The notes beneath the pieces were generated by a model. The model was not told the origin of the DNA, ran no database searches, and saw nothing but the letters and a program-made list of their open reading frames with translations. A stretch of DNA of 64,000 nucleotides from Halotia branconii CENA392 (lineage in GTDB: Bacteria > Cyanobacteriota > Cyanobacteriia > Cyanobacteriales > Nostocaceae): positions 4,195,455 to 4,259,454 of the forward strand of contig NZ_CP124543.1 of assembly GCF_029953635.1 (NCBI RefSeq), in the 5' to 3' direction. Positions 18,939-28,762 of this stretch are shown piece after piece. The position numbers were made by a program, and so were the translations under genes. Numbering within the stretch: the stretch's first letter is position 1; each line of letters begins with the position of its first letter.

Positions 18939-21359
18939 TTACCGATACTGATGTTGTTCTAAGAGTTTTTTAGCTGTGGGTTTGTAAATTAAATAGAACA
19001 ACGACTCAATGTAACGCAACAAATCTTCTCGATTTTCTTTTGAGGTAAAGTTCCAAAAGCCATAAATCCGCGCTAAGGATAGCAGCTTGCTTGTATGAAT
19101 TTTCCAAGTGTATGTGCTGTAAACCCGGTCAATTGCTTTACGAGAAACTTCTTCCCAATATTGAGGACTATGCTCACATTTTGTGACAAATTCCAAAATT
19201 TTGGCGGCTGTTTCCTCTAAATTAGTTGGGTTAATGTAGAAGCCATTCACTTTATTCTGAATAATTTCTAATGGCCCACCAAATTGGGTAGCAAAAGTTG
19301 GTAATCCCGAAATCATCGCTTCTAAAATTGTCAAACCAAAAGCTTCAAATAAAGCTGGTTGGACAAATACACCTTTATGATCGGCTATAACTCGGTAAAT
19401 TTCTCCAGAATCATTTTTTGAAAGACGCACACCTAGCCAACGAATCTTACCGTGGAGATTGTATTCGTCAATGATGTGGTAGAGTCTAATAATTTCGTCA
19501 CGTTCTTCGTTGTCGCCTGATTCTTCTACGCGCAACTTACCAGCTACTAAAATTAAGTTGCAATGTTCTTGCAATTCTTGACTTTGACCAAAGCATTCTG
19601 CTAAACCTGTGAGGTTTTTAATTCGGTCGAGACGCGCCATTGAAAAGATCGGTCGCTTGTTGGGATCATCAAGTTTGCCAAAGATTTGCGAGGGATCTTC
19701 AAGAGTAAAGAGGATTTCCGCCAAGCGATCGCGATCTTCTTGAACTCGGTCTTCAGTCCGCGTGTAAGGAAAATAAGCATTTTCGTTGACCCCAGGTGGT
19801 ACAACGTTAAATTTGGGGCTAAATAGTTCAACTCCATTCACCACATGATACAAATCCGGCATAGTGAAGCACTTGTATGACTCGTACTGTCCTACACTAT
19901 CGGGTGTCCCAACAATTTCTTGATAAGTGCTGCTAATGACAAAATTGGCAGCATTCATGGCAATTAAATCAGCGGTGAATTGCAGAGAAAAATGATATTT
20001 ATCTTCTAAATCTTGCCAGTAGAGGTTACTGAAAAGATATTTAGATTTTTCTAAAGCGTGGGCAACATTACACTGAGTAACTTTCATCCGCCGCGCCAGC
20101 AAAAACGCTACTAAATTACCATCAGAATAATTACCTACGATTAAGTCAGGTGTACCGTGAAATTCTGCTAGTAGTTCTTTTTGGGAATCAATCGCGAAAG
20201 TTTCTAGGTAAGGCCAAAACTCAAACCGGGAAATCCAGTTTTGAGTCATGTTGGGATTGAAATCTCGCAGAGGAACTCGCAAGATCCAGGCATTTTCTGT
20301 ACCGTGGACTTTTTCTAGTCGTTGATTGCAAAGTGTGCCATCGCTGTTAGGAATCAGGCGGGTGAGAATAATCACCTTGGGCTGGACATTCAATCCCTCT
20401 AACCCAGCGAGGATAATATCTTCTTGTAGTTGCTTTTCTAAATTTTTGGCTTGGTCGAGAACATAAACTACTTGACCACCAGTATCAGGACGACCCAAAA
20501 CTCCCTCTTGGCCAAACCAACCGTGGGCGGAGACTAAAACGATCCTAAAAATCATCGGGACGCGAGAAATAAAGGCTTCTAGCGTCTGAGGATCAGGAGA
20601 ATCGATTAATTCATCTAGAATATTCAGCGTATCTTGGACACGCCCAGCGGTATTACCCCAACCCGGTTCAAAACCCATCATTTGCAGTTGAAAGCGGAAT
20701 TGTTCGTAGGGTTCATCTTCGGGGCGATCGCTAACAAAACCTATGGCTTTTTTAACTTGCAAAGAAAGTTGCTGCTGTGTTTGAATGCGATCATTGATCA
20801 ACAGTTGGAAACCGTTGTAATGGTGTAGACGCAAGAAATTTAATAAGCTTTCTAGCCATTGTTTAGCGTCTTGAAAAAGTTTGCTGGACAGATAACGGTT
20901 GAGGAACTGTACCCCTTTACCGATATTTTTCGGGTCGCGGATTGTTGGGGTGTAGTCATAAAATGGACCAAAATCTAGTTCTAGCAGATCACCTTCTTGG
21001 GGTTGAAATTTGTTCACCAAGCGATCGCGCAGATCCAGCAGTTCTTCTGTTGTCATTGGTTCAATATCTAAGTCTGCTGTCAGCCGATACACTTCTTGAC
21101 TAGCAATCTTAGGACGAATGATGAAACAAAGGTTTGAGTCTTCTTGAATAATTTCTTGAGTGTAATAAATTAATTTGCCCAGATGAGAAGAAGTATAAAA
21201 GTTGTCTGGCTTCTCAGACTTAGAGCAATATTCACCAAATACATTCAATATATCGTTCCGCAGCAAGTAATTTTGGTCATGCTGGCGTAATTGACTCATG
21301 AAAGAACGCAAATCACTTTTTTCTTCGCTATCCAGTATTGCTTGGATCAATTCAGACAT
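18939..21359 (-). CDS. susA: sucrose synthase
   Basis: The 806-residue protein matches cyanobacterial sucrose synthase in length and layout. An N-terminal regulatory region (about residues 1-270) is followed by the GT-B catalytic part. That part has 'GRPDTGGQVVYVLDQAKNL' (about residue 290), 'NYSDGNLVAFLLARRM', 'HALEKSKY' and the nucleotide-binding 'ALFEAFGLTILEAMISGLPTFATQFGGP' with the E-x7-E pair. The enzyme reversibly converts sucrose and UDP/ADP to NDP-glucose and fructose, and in Anabaena-type cyanobacteria it supplies ADP-glucose for glycogen. The symbol follows the 806-residue Anabaena SusA; a SusB assignment cannot be excluded without alignment. It is monocistronic, with a 417-bp upstream spacer. 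Confidence 0.95.
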   Translation of the reverse strand: MSELIQAILDSEEKSDLRSFMSQLRQHDQNYLLRNDILNVFGEYCSKSEKPDNFYTSSHLGKLIYYTQEIIQEDSNLCFIIRPKIASQEVYRLTADLDIEPMTTEELLDLRDRLVNKFQPQEGDLLELDFGPFYDYTPTIRDPKNIGKGVQFLNRYLSSKLFQDAKQWLESLLNFLRLHHYNGFQLLINDRIQTQQQLSLQVKKAIGFVSDRPEDEPYEQFRFQLQMMGFEPGWGNTAGRVQDTLNILDELIDSPDPQTLEAFISRVPMIFRIVLVSAHGWFGQEGVLGRPDTGGQVVYVLDQAKNLEKQLQEDIILAGLEGLNVQPKVIILTRLIPNSDGTLCNQRLEKVHGTENAWILRVPLRDFNPNMTQNWISRFEFWPYLETFAIDSQKELLAEFHGTPDLIVGNYSDGNLVAFLLARRMKVTQCNVAHALEKSKYLFSNLYWQDLEDKYHFSLQFTADLIAMNAANFVISSTYQEIVGTPDSVGQYESYKCFTMPDLYHVVNGVELFSPKFNVVPPGVNENAYFPYTRTEDRVQEDRDRLAEILFTLEDPSQIFGKLDDPNKRPIFSMARLDRIKNLTGLAECFGQSQELQEHCNLILVAGKLRVEESGDNEERDEIIRLYHIIDEYNLHGKIRWLGVRLSKNDSGEIYRVIADHKGVFVQPALFEAFGLTILEAMISGLPTFATQFGGPLEIIQNKVNGFYINPTNLEETAAKILEFVTKCEHSPQYWEEVSRKAIDRVYSTYTWKIHTSKLLSLARIYGFWNFTSKENREDLLRYIESLFYLIYKPTAKKLLEQHQYR

Positions 21360-21776
21360 GTGTACCCCTAAAAATGATTTCGTATTTTTGACTTAATCAG
21401 GCATAATTAAGTGCCTACCTTTTTGTCTGAGCGCATATAGGCACGAATAAACATAAGATAAACTGCTATCTTGGTTTCCCTCAGGCAGCAGTTTTCTATA
21501 AGGCGTTTAAATTCGTGTTACTCTCTTACCTTAAGATACTAAGATACTAATAATATCTATTACTCAGTATTTTTTGACTCTAACCAAAGGCGTACAATTT
21601 ACTATGCTTTTGGAAGATAAAATGTTTATAGTAATTTTCTCATAAAGGTTTCAAATTAATTTGTTTTTTTCTAAAATAGTATTTATTAACATAATTAATA
21701 ATTGTTCTTATTAAAAAAAATTATGTTTAATAAAAGTAAAACTGATTATTTAGGAATCTCTCATTAAAAAATTGTT
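21360..21776. other. 417-bp AT-rich region upstream of susA
   Basis: It is strongly AT-rich, especially 21640-21776. A small direct repeat (TTAAGATAC, ACTAAGATAC, TAATA) lies at 21531-21552. The susA promoter should be here on the minus strand; no regulator site is clear. Confidence 0.4.
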
Positions 21777-22280
21777 TTATTTACATTTGCATAATTCAAT
21801 TAATATAGGCCAGTTGCCTTCAAACTTGTTCAGTTCTTTTTGAACATGATTTTGAAATCCTAATAATCCCTTATGTTGTTTCCAATGTAGTTGGAAATCT
21901 TCTTTCTTTTCTAAATTCATTACTTTCCCATCTGGAGGAAAGTTAATCGGATAACCAAATATTTCTTCATAAGTAGGCAGTTTGTCCCAATTATTTGTTA
22001 TCCAAATTACTTGGACTAAACGACAACAACTAAACTCAGAATTAAAGCCATGATCGTAAAGAACATTATTTAAAAGTTTAACAATATGTGTGACTCTAGC
22101 GCGTTGTCTTAAAATTATCAATTCACCTTCTTTAGGCTTATACGCATTTTCTTTAGATGTATTTTTCCAATTTAAAAGAAAAATTTTAGAATTAGAATCG
22201 AAATCATAAGCCCAATATTTGCCACGACTTTGATGATTTACATTTTTGCTCCACTTTAAACCTGTTAAATCAATTATCAT
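21777..22280 (-). CDS. hypothetical protein, 167 aa
   Basis: I do not recognise this protein. The frame is complete, has an ATG start and typical amino-acid balance. The central segment 'PKEGELIILRQRARVTHIVKLLNN' resembles the strand-turn-strand of PUA/EVE-like proteins ('G-D-x-I ... R-x-T-H-x-V'), which bind modified bases or RNA, but the match is short. A WxTNNWDKLPTYEEIFGYP motif follows. Base composition is AT-rich compared with its neighbours susA and dacB, and the gene stands alone, so it could be acquired. EVE-like function is only a guess. Confidence 0.55.
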   Translation of the reverse strand: MIIDLTGLKWSKNVNHQSRGKYWAYDFDSNSKIFLLNWKNTSKENAYKPKEGELIILRQRARVTHIVKLLNNVLYDHGFNSEFSCCRLVQVIWITNNWDKLPTYEEIFGYPINFPPDGKVMNLEKKEDFQLHWKQHKGLLGFQNHVQKELNKFEGNWPILIELCKCK

Positions 22281-22362
22281 TATCTTTGCCCTATCTGATA
22301 AATCTAATTTTAGATTGCCCTGAAGTAGTGCAAAAATAACAACTTATTTTATAGAGATAATT

Positions 22363-23835
22363 TTAACAACGCTGCAATTTAGTTAAAAATACCACAATTT
22401 CATCCATTGCTTGCCGCACTAAACTTGCAGGCTGATCAGATTGATTTACCATCATACTAAAAACTAATGGTTCATATTGAGGTGTATTCACATATCCAGA
22501 AAGAGAAATTACACCATTCATTGAGCCTGTTTTTGCTTGTACTGTTCCCACAGCAGTTGTGTTCAAAAAACGGTTTTTCAATGTACCGCTGACACCTGCA
22601 ACAGGTAAAGAAGCACGAAAAACTTCTGCTTGTGGTGATTGCGCCATTAACTGTAAAACTTGCACTAAAGCTTCTGGACTAATTAAGTTTTTGCGGGATA
22701 AACCAGAACCATCTACTAAAACATAACTTGTAGGATTAATTCCCATTTGGGTTAAAGTAGTTTTCAAAACTTTTAACCCGGCATCAGCAGTAGTTTGGTT
22801 TTTTTCTAGTGGTTGTTTGATAGCTAAAGTTCTCAGTAAAGCCTCAGCATATAAATTATTACTATTTACATTTGTTTCAACCAATAATTCAGATAATGGT
22901 GGAGATTCCACGGCTGCTATTTCTTGTACATTCTTACCACCAGTAGCGCTGAACATTCTTGTTACAGAAATTCCTTCTATTGACAAACTTTGACGGAAGT
23001 GCCGTAAAAAGTGTTCAATAGGATCAAAAACAGCGATCGCAGTGATATCAGGCTGAGAATCCACAGGCAATTGACCTTGAATCTTTAGTGTAGCTCCTTT
23101 TAAATCACGACTGACTTCAACTGATCCTGGTGTATCTGTTTGCGTAGTTACAGAGTTATTTTCAATTTGCCAGCGATATGCTTCTGTAGGTTCCGTCCAC
23201 CGCAGTCGTAATGGCTTTCCTATAGTTTGAGGTAGCAACGACAATACAGCAGCATTTTCATTCAAAATTAAGCTGTTGACTGGTGCGCCATAATAAGCTT
23301 GTACATCTTCCCATTGCCAACTAGAATTAATAATTTCTCCTTGAAAATAACTATCATCGGCAATCAACTGTTGAATTTGACTAACACCAAGCTTGCGTAA
23401 TTGCTTGGCTAATTCTGTTAATTGAGCAGTTTTAAGGCTAGGATCTCCCCTACCCACAACACGCAAAATGCCTTCACCATCTTGATAAATAGAGGTGCGA
23501 ATCCGAAAATTTGCGCCTAGTTGCTGTAATGCTGCTGCTGTTGTGAGCAACTTGGCATTAGAAGCTGGAGTAAAATATTTTTCAGCATCCCGACTATAAA
23601 GAGTTTGAGCAGATGATAGCGGCTTGACAAGAACACCCCAACGCATCCGACTGAATTGAGGACGATTAATTAACACATCCACCACTGGCTTTAGTTGGTT
23701 AGGACAAATTGATTTAGTTGAGTTTGTCGGTATAACAGGAGTTTGTGCTTTAACACCTGTAGAACTAAAAGCTATCTGGGTAGTTAAAAATAGCAACAAA
23801 AAGCTCAGTGGTTTCTTGAATGTGTTAAATCTCAC
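22363..23835 (-). CDS. dacB: D-alanyl-D-alanine carboxypeptidase/endopeptidase, PBP4 (S13) family
   Basis: The 490-residue protein starts with a signal peptide (MRFNTFKKPLSFLLLFLTTQIAFSSTGVKA). It has the three penicillin-binding motifs of the S13 family: SNAK in 'PASNAKLLTTAAAL' (about residue 92, catalytic Ser), SNN in 'VNSNNLYAEALLR' (about residue 330) and KTG in 'VQAKTGSMNGVISLSGYV' (about residue 433). Between the first two lies the large insert typical of PBP4. It trims or cleaves D-Ala cross-links of peptidoglycan in the periplasm. It is apparently monocistronic; the spacer upstream is full of repeats. Confidence 0.93.
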   Translation of the reverse strand: MRFNTFKKPLSFLLLFLTTQIAFSSTGVKAQTPVIPTNSTKSICPNQLKPVVDVLINRPQFSRMRWGVLVKPLSSAQTLYSRDAEKYFTPASNAKLLTTAAALQQLGANFRIRTSIYQDGEGILRVVGRGDPSLKTAQLTELAKQLRKLGVSQIQQLIADDSYFQGEIINSSWQWEDVQAYYGAPVNSLILNENAAVLSLLPQTIGKPLRLRWTEPTEAYRWQIENNSVTTQTDTPGSVEVSRDLKGATLKIQGQLPVDSQPDITAIAVFDPIEHFLRHFRQSLSIEGISVTRMFSATGGKNVQEIAAVESPPLSELLVETNVNSNNLYAEALLRTLAIKQPLEKNQTTADAGLKVLKTTLTQMGINPTSYVLVDGSGLSRKNLISPEALVQVLQLMAQSPQAEVFRASLPVAGVSGTLKNRFLNTTAVGTVQAKTGSMNGVISLSGYVNTPQYEPLVFSMMVNQSDQPASLVRQAMDEIVVFLTKLQRC

Positions 23836-24595
23836 TCATGCTCCTTCTACTAAATTATCGATTTTGATTAAAATTTCTGTTATCAAACAGAGTTAGTTAA
23901 GTATAGTTACTTAATAATATCTGATTAAGACGTTAACCAAGAAGACGGCGGTAAGCTCACTTTTTCGAGGAGTGGGAAGAATAGTACTTCGGCTTACTTC
24001 GGCTACGCTCAGCACAAGTACGCTCAGGCTAAACTCAGTACAAGTCGCTCAGTACAAGTCGCTCAGTAACCATCGCCCCGCCGTCGTCCGGTGTTAGTTT
24101 TCAGTTATTAGTAGCAAAAACAACTGACCACTGACAACTAACGCGAAATCTCACTCCTTCAAGGGATGGAATGAGCTTAACTCATTATTAGCGATCGCTG
24201 TTCAAAGAAAACTGTTGGTTTACATTTACAAAGCTTTAGTAAAAAAAATTTAGCTACTCAAAATTTTTATGAAGAGAATGATTAAATGGGAGAGAATTAA
24301 TAGGTAGTAGCCAGCGATCGCTGTTTAAGTGTGAGTGAGTGTGGACTTATTCTCCATAAAAAATAATATATCTGTAGGCTCAATGGAAATACCATAAATA
24401 AGCAGCAAACAGGAGGCATTCTCACCTAAATCTAGCTATACTCGTGTTGCTACTATTAAGTTATCCTTGGTAAGAATAAAACTGTGTGTGTGATTGATTG
24501 CTGAGGTCACACAATACTGGCAAGTCTACTAAGCATAAAAAATTACATATAGCTATTGTTATAGAGCGAGTAAATGGACTAGACGGACGAGGTAA
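23836..24595. repeat. 760-bp spacer with repeat block (copy 1)
   Basis: Between 23940 and 24190 lies a block with GACGGCGGTAAGCTCACTTT, then AGTACTTCGGCTTACTTCGG, CGCTCAGGCTAAACTCAG, CAACTGACCACTGACAACTA and GGAATGAGCTTAAC. A diverged second copy in the same orientation lies at 25280-25570, on the other side of the small zinc-ribbon gene. HIP1 octamers occur at 24190 and 24314. I see no gene here. Confidence 0.7.
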
Positions 24596-24985
24596 ATGAA
24601 TATACACACCTTTGATAATCATTATGTTACTTGCCCAATTTGCCAAAGAAATGCTAGACCAAAACCAATCAAGACTGGCATTGGCTTGTTTAGCTGTCCG
24701 TATTGCCAAGAAAGACTAGTAGTCTGTCGCAGCGGTCATTATGTCCGCGATCCGTTTACTCTCAAACAAATAATGATCTGTTCGGCACTACGCCGTCAAA
24801 GTAGCCCATTAGCTCGAATTATACGAGATTTTGTTCTACTCAAACGTCCTGTATTAGCTCTGGCTGTAGGAAGTGCAATTCTTTTAAGCATGATTACAAT
24901 GACTCAGCAAAACACCAGCTACGATCAGCAACTGCCATCAGTAACAGAGAAACTTAAAGATACAGAAAAAGGAATTGGGAATTAA
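24596..24985 (+). CDS. small zinc-ribbon membrane protein, 129 aa
   Basis: The N-terminal half has two CxxC pairs, 'CPICQRN' and 'CPYCQE', about 20 residues apart, a zinc-ribbon fold. A further Cys-x-x-x-H ('CRSGH') follows. One hydrophobic helix (about residues 88-106, LALAVGSAILLSMITM) comes next, then a short polar tail. The topology suggests a membrane-anchored zinc ribbon facing the cytoplasm. The ATG follows a GACGAGG ribosome-binding site. I know no function for it. It stands alone between two copies of the same repeat block. Confidence 0.65.
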   Translation: MNIHTFDNHYVTCPICQRNARPKPIKTGIGLFSCPYCQERLVVCRSGHYVRDPFTLKQIMICSALRRQSSPLARIIRDFVLLKRPVLALAVGSAILLSMITMTQQNTSYDQQLPSVTEKLKDTEKGIGN

Positions 24986-25777
24986 ATCAGTTATCACAGT
25001 TTCAGCTTGGGACTTCAACCCAAATACATCACTGTTCAGTGTTCACTCTCTCCCCGTCCCTCCCCTACCCCGGTCACTGAGTTTTGACACTTCGACAGGC
25101 TCAGTGCAGCGCTGCGCGGCAATCGAGCGAAGTCGAGATTCAAGTACCGCGTAGTCGAAGTGCTGCTCCCCCTGCCAGCCTCCACCCGTCATTTTTAGGT
25201 TGACAGACCAATAGCCTCTCCTAGAGAAGCCACACTATTTGACCACAAGTCCTTTATAACTAAATATCAATCATCAAAAGGCGACGGTAAACCCACTTCT
25301 TCTCTTTCAGAGACGCTGACGCGAACAAGGAGTGTCCGTAATAGTACTTCGGCTTACTTCGACTACGCCCTTCGGCTTGCTTCGACTGCGCTCAGCAACC
25401 AACGCTCAGGCTAAACTCAGCACAAGTCAGTGCAGCGCTGCGCGGCAATCGAGCGAAGTCGAGATTCAACTACCGCTAGCCGAAGTGTGGTGAGTAGCAA
25501 AAACAACTGACCACTGACCACAGACACGAAATTCCGCCCCTTCCAGGGGTGGAATGAGCTTAACCATGCTACCAGATTAAAGCTAATCTCCACATTGTTG
25601 GGAGAGGGAATATCTGGTGAAGAAGTTTGCATATTTGCGAGTCAAGCTGATTTCGCAGATAATAACTAGTGCCTATGAAAGGAAACTTGTCAAGCACTTT
25701 TTACCTTTCATTGCGGAAACCAAACAACTTAAACTGTAGCAAAAGTATTCCAGTAAACTATTTTAAGCTTAGAGCCG
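24986..25777. repeat. 792-bp spacer with repeat block (copy 2) and a 43-bp direct repeat
   Basis: A 43-bp sequence beginning TCAGTGCAGCGCTGCGCGGC occurs identically at 25101-25143 and 25427-25469. The segment 25280-25570 is the second copy of the block at 23940-24190. At 25175-25208 is the CCTCCACCCGTCATTTTTAG module also seen near 11630. A gene is not supported; short frames across it are repeat translations. Confidence 0.75.
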
Positions 25778-26536
25778 ATGAGCGAAACTAGCCAACGTCG
25801 AATTGTTATTGGGGATGTGCATGGTCACTATGAAGGATTGATGACTTTGTTAGAGGCGATCGCCCCTAGCTCAGATGATCAAGTCTATTTTCTGGGTGAC
25901 TTAATTGACCGCGGCCCTCATAGTTCAAATGTAGTTAATTTTGTCAAACAAAATAATTATGGGTGTCTGTTGGGAAATCATGAACAAATGTTGTTAAATA
26001 TTCTTACCAGCCAAAATATCCCCACACCCGCCATGCAAGCATGGCTATACAGCGGTGGTCAAGCGACTATAGCCAGTTACCAAGAAGCCACTATTCCCCA
26101 TGAGCATTTAGATTGGTTCAAAGCTTTGCCCACATATATCGATTTAGGGGATGTTTGGTTAACTCATGCTGGGATTGACCCCAATATGCCTTTAGCCGAA
26201 CAAAGCGCTGAACAATTTTGCTGGATACGAGATGAATTTCACAGCATTACCAAGCCATACTTTCCTGATAAGCTGATTATTATTGGTCACACAATCACAT
26301 TTACATTTCCTGGTGTTACCCCTGGTAAACTTGCTCAAGGACAAGGCTGGCTAGATATAGATACTGGTGCTTATCATTCTCGTAGCGGCTGGTTAACTGG
26401 ATTAGATATTACCAATAATCTGATTTATCAAATTAACGTTTTTAGCAATTGCCTCCGTACTATGCCCTTAGCAGAAGGGGTAATTACTATTGAACCATCC
26501 CAAATCACTGAGCGCCGCAAGAAGCAGCGAGCATAA
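25778..26536 (+). CDS. PPP-family metallophosphatase (serine/threonine phosphatase-like)
   Basis: The 252-residue protein has the complete metallophosphoesterase signature set: GDVHGHYEGL (residue 12), GDLIDRGPHS (residue 40) and GNHEQML (residue 68), with later metal-ligand histidines 'THAGI' and 'IGHT'. Bacterial members (PrpA/PrpE, ApaH-like) dephosphorylate phosphoproteins or hydrolyse dinucleoside polyphosphates; sequence alone does not decide. No signal peptide is present, so it is cytoplasmic. It converges with the M48 protease gene 46 bp away. Confidence 0.88.
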   Translation: MSETSQRRIVIGDVHGHYEGLMTLLEAIAPSSDDQVYFLGDLIDRGPHSSNVVNFVKQNNYGCLLGNHEQMLLNILTSQNIPTPAMQAWLYSGGQATIASYQEATIPHEHLDWFKALPTYIDLGDVWLTHAGIDPNMPLAEQSAEQFCWIRDEFHSITKPYFPDKLIIIGHTITFTFPGVTPGKLAQGQGWLDIDTGAYHSRSGWLTGLDITNNLIYQINVFSNCLRTMPLAEGVITIEPSQITERRKKQRA

Positions 26537-26582
26537 CAGGATATGAGATGGAACTTTGTGTTTTGCACTATTGAGATCAAAA

Positions 26583-27437
26583 CTACAGCAATGGTCGGAT
26601 ATTCGCTCTATAAGCAGCATGATCCAATCCATAACGTGAATTACTAGGATTGGCATTAATGGCACGTTGTAGAGCATTAATGCGATCGCCTGTTGCAGGG
26701 TGAGTACTCAAGAATGTAGGAACAGAACCCTTGTTCAACAGTTTTTTCATGAAAGAAACCATTGCAGACGGTGCATAACCAGCCCTTGTCAAAGTTCTTA
26801 ATCCTCTTTGATCCGCATCATATTCATCTTGACGACTGCGGGGACGATTGAGTGCTAGTTCTACACCTATACCTACCGCTTGATTGCGATCTAAACCTGT
26901 TGCTGAAGCTACACCACTAGCAACTGCTCTTTGTCGCATTTGTTGAACTAAGTGTTTGCCAGTAATGTGACCCCATTCGTGAGCAATAACACTGGCCAGT
27001 TCTGCTTCATTATCTGCGGTTTTGATTAAACCTGTATTGACATAAACATAACCGCCCAAAGTCGCAAAAGCGTTAATAGCATCATCTTCAACTACCTGAA
27101 AAGTAGGTGGTAGATTGGGGCGATCGCTATTAGCTACCACACGCCGACCAATTTGATCTACATAACGATTAATTTCAGAATTGCGGTTAAGTCGAATTTC
27201 ACTACTCACCAATTGCTTATTCATCTGTTTACCCAGATCAACTTCCTGGCTCTGGGATATATTAGATAGCTGGAGTATTTGGGCCCCTTGAAACAGAAGA
27301 GGTAATAAGTCTATAGCCTTACTAGGAGTAGCTGCGCTCAAAGACACACTTAAAGCGACCACCAAAGAAATTAATGGATAATACCAGCGACGCTGCCTTA
27401 CACGGTAGTTAGCAAAGAAACTTTTCCAATTAATCAT
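26583..27437 (-). CDS. M48-family metalloprotease, exported
   Basis: The zinc-protease motif HEWGH (in 'VIAHEWGHITGKH') and the downstream third ligand in 'DEYDADQRGLRTL' are both present, so the catalytic site is complete. I place the start at the ATG at 27437, because this gives a normal signal peptide (basic start, then YYPLISLVVALSVSLSAATPSKA). The longer frame starting at 27509 would put 24 extra residues before it. BepA/LoiP-like M48 proteins degrade misfolded envelope proteins in the periplasm. Length is about 284 residues. Transcription is independent of its neighbours. Confidence 0.85.
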   Translation of the reverse strand: MINWKSFFANYRVRQRRWYYPLISLVVALSVSLSAATPSKAIDLLPLLFQGAQILQLSNISQSQEVDLGKQMNKQLVSSEIRLNRNSEINRYVDQIGRRVVANSDRPNLPPTFQVVEDDAINAFATLGGYVYVNTGLIKTADNEAELASVIAHEWGHITGKHLVQQMRQRAVASGVASATGLDRNQAVGIGVELALNRPRSRQDEYDADQRGLRTLTRAGYAPSAMVSFMKKLLNKGSVPTFLSTHPATGDRINALQRAINANPSNSRYGLDHAAYRANIRPLL

Positions 27438-27843
27438 AGTCAGGTATGAGGATAATTTCCAAAGAACACTTAAGATAATTAGACGAATCGAGGGCTTTCT
27501 AAGTTGCACAATCTATACAACAAGAAGATGCGTAGCAATAAAATCCCTGCCCTATCTATAAAATAGACCAGACAACTCTTTGTTTTAATAAGTAATTGAG
27601 CATAATTAAATTCAAATTTGTTTTCTTATACCCTATGCCCTATGCCCCATGCCCATAAATATATTTATTTTCGTCTAGTTACTCATATTCATACTGCTTT
27701 GCATTTCCAAACTCGTGATAGACTGTCGCATGATTGTAATGCCTAGTCGCTTTGAGCTATTACCAAGCAGAGAAAATTGCCGTGTCCCTAATTAAACTTG
27801 TTGTTACAATCAATTACTTCGCTTGTATCTGGAAAAATTTTTT
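27438..27843. other. divergent spacer between M48 protease and DUF4330 genes
   Basis: About 400 bp without a supported gene. TATGCCCTATGCCCCATGCC heptamers (27634-27653) belong to the GGGGCAT repeat family. Promoters for both flanking genes should lie here. Confidence 0.45.
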
Positions 27844-28377
27844 ATGGCTCTTTTAGATTCCAAAGGTCGCTTGTTCGGTAAAATTAACATTCTCGATTTA
27901 GGTGCTGCACTGGTAATTCTGCTAGTTATAGTTGGCATCTTTGTTTTTCCTGGTACCACTGGTTCTGTTGCCCAAGTCGGTACAAAAACAGTACCCATCG
28001 AAGTCGATTTAGCAGTTCGCGGTTTGAACGTGCGTGACCCTGAACAGCTATTTAATAACGGCTTCAAGAAAGGTGGTAAAACTAACGTCATCATCCGCAA
28101 CCAACCTTATGGTCAAATTGGAATTAAATCGATTCAAGTGTTACCTAGAACCGTAACAGTTTCCCAACCAGATGGATCTGTCAAAGAATTACCAGATCCA
28201 AGGACAAATAACTTTAGTACAGATATGCTTTTGACTCTAGAAGGCAAAGCTCAAGTAACTAACAATGGGCCAGTTTTAGGTAACAGTAAAGTAAAAATTG
28301 GTATGCCTTTTGAGTTGGAAGGCTTCAACTATAATTTCAATGCGACTGTTATTGATGTCAGATTGAAAGACAAATAG
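27844..28377 (+). CDS. DUF4330-domain protein
   Basis: The protein has 177 residues from the ATG at 27844; an upstream start at 27823 would add only seven residues. It begins MALLDSKGRLFGKINILDLGAA, the typical start of this cyanobacterial family, followed by one membrane helix (about residues 16-36). An extracytoplasmic beta-rich part contains 'VPIEVDLAVRGLNV'. DUF4330 proteins are conserved in cyanobacteria but have no established function. A terminator-like hairpin follows at 28397. Confidence 0.75.
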   Translation: MALLDSKGRLFGKINILDLGAALVILLVIVGIFVFPGTTGSVAQVGTKTVPIEVDLAVRGLNVRDPEQLFNNGFKKGGKTNVIIRNQPYGQIGIKSIQVLPRTVTVSQPDGSVKELPDPRTNNFSTDMLLTLEGKAQVTNNGPVLGNSKVKIGMPFELEGFNYNFNATVIDVRLKDK

Positions 28378-28396
28378 TATTTGTATATTTATCAGA

Positions 28397-28440
28397 TAAT
28401 AGCTCCCCTGATTATTACTCATTATTGGGGGCTATTTTTT
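28397..28440 (+). terminator. intrinsic terminator after the DUF4330 gene
   Basis: An imperfect stem (ATAGCTCCCC with GGGGGCTAT) is followed by TTTTTTG. It lies 20 bp after the stop at 28377. Confidence 0.7.
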
Positions 28441-28762
28441 GTATCTAAAGATTTTAAATTTTTATCATTTTCTTATGTAATTATACTATCTCCATAATTA
28501 CAAAAGCAGGATAACTAAGGTATTCAGGCTTGACAGGAGCAAAATTGCCCTAAGATTGTAACATATATACCAGTAATTTTCGTAAGACTACCCTTTTCAT
28601 AGCTCGGCAGCGTTAACAAAACTTCCCGCAATTGTGACGATTACGCTAGAATTATTAAAGCTTCTTTACAGAATTTGCTAATCATCCCCAATTCTGTTAG
28701 AAAAGCCTAGCATTCAAAATGTAAATCAGAAAACCCCCTCTAGAGTTCACATAAAAGCTCCT
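28441..28762. other. 322-bp region upstream of typA
   Basis: AT-rich, no gene. It presumably carries the typA promoter and a leader; no motif is decisive. Confidence 0.4.

Noticed and set aside
24461..24709. 82-residue minus-strand frame overlapping the zinc-ribbon gene
   Set aside because: The plus-strand gene has CxxC motifs and a ribosome-binding site; the opposite frame has neither.
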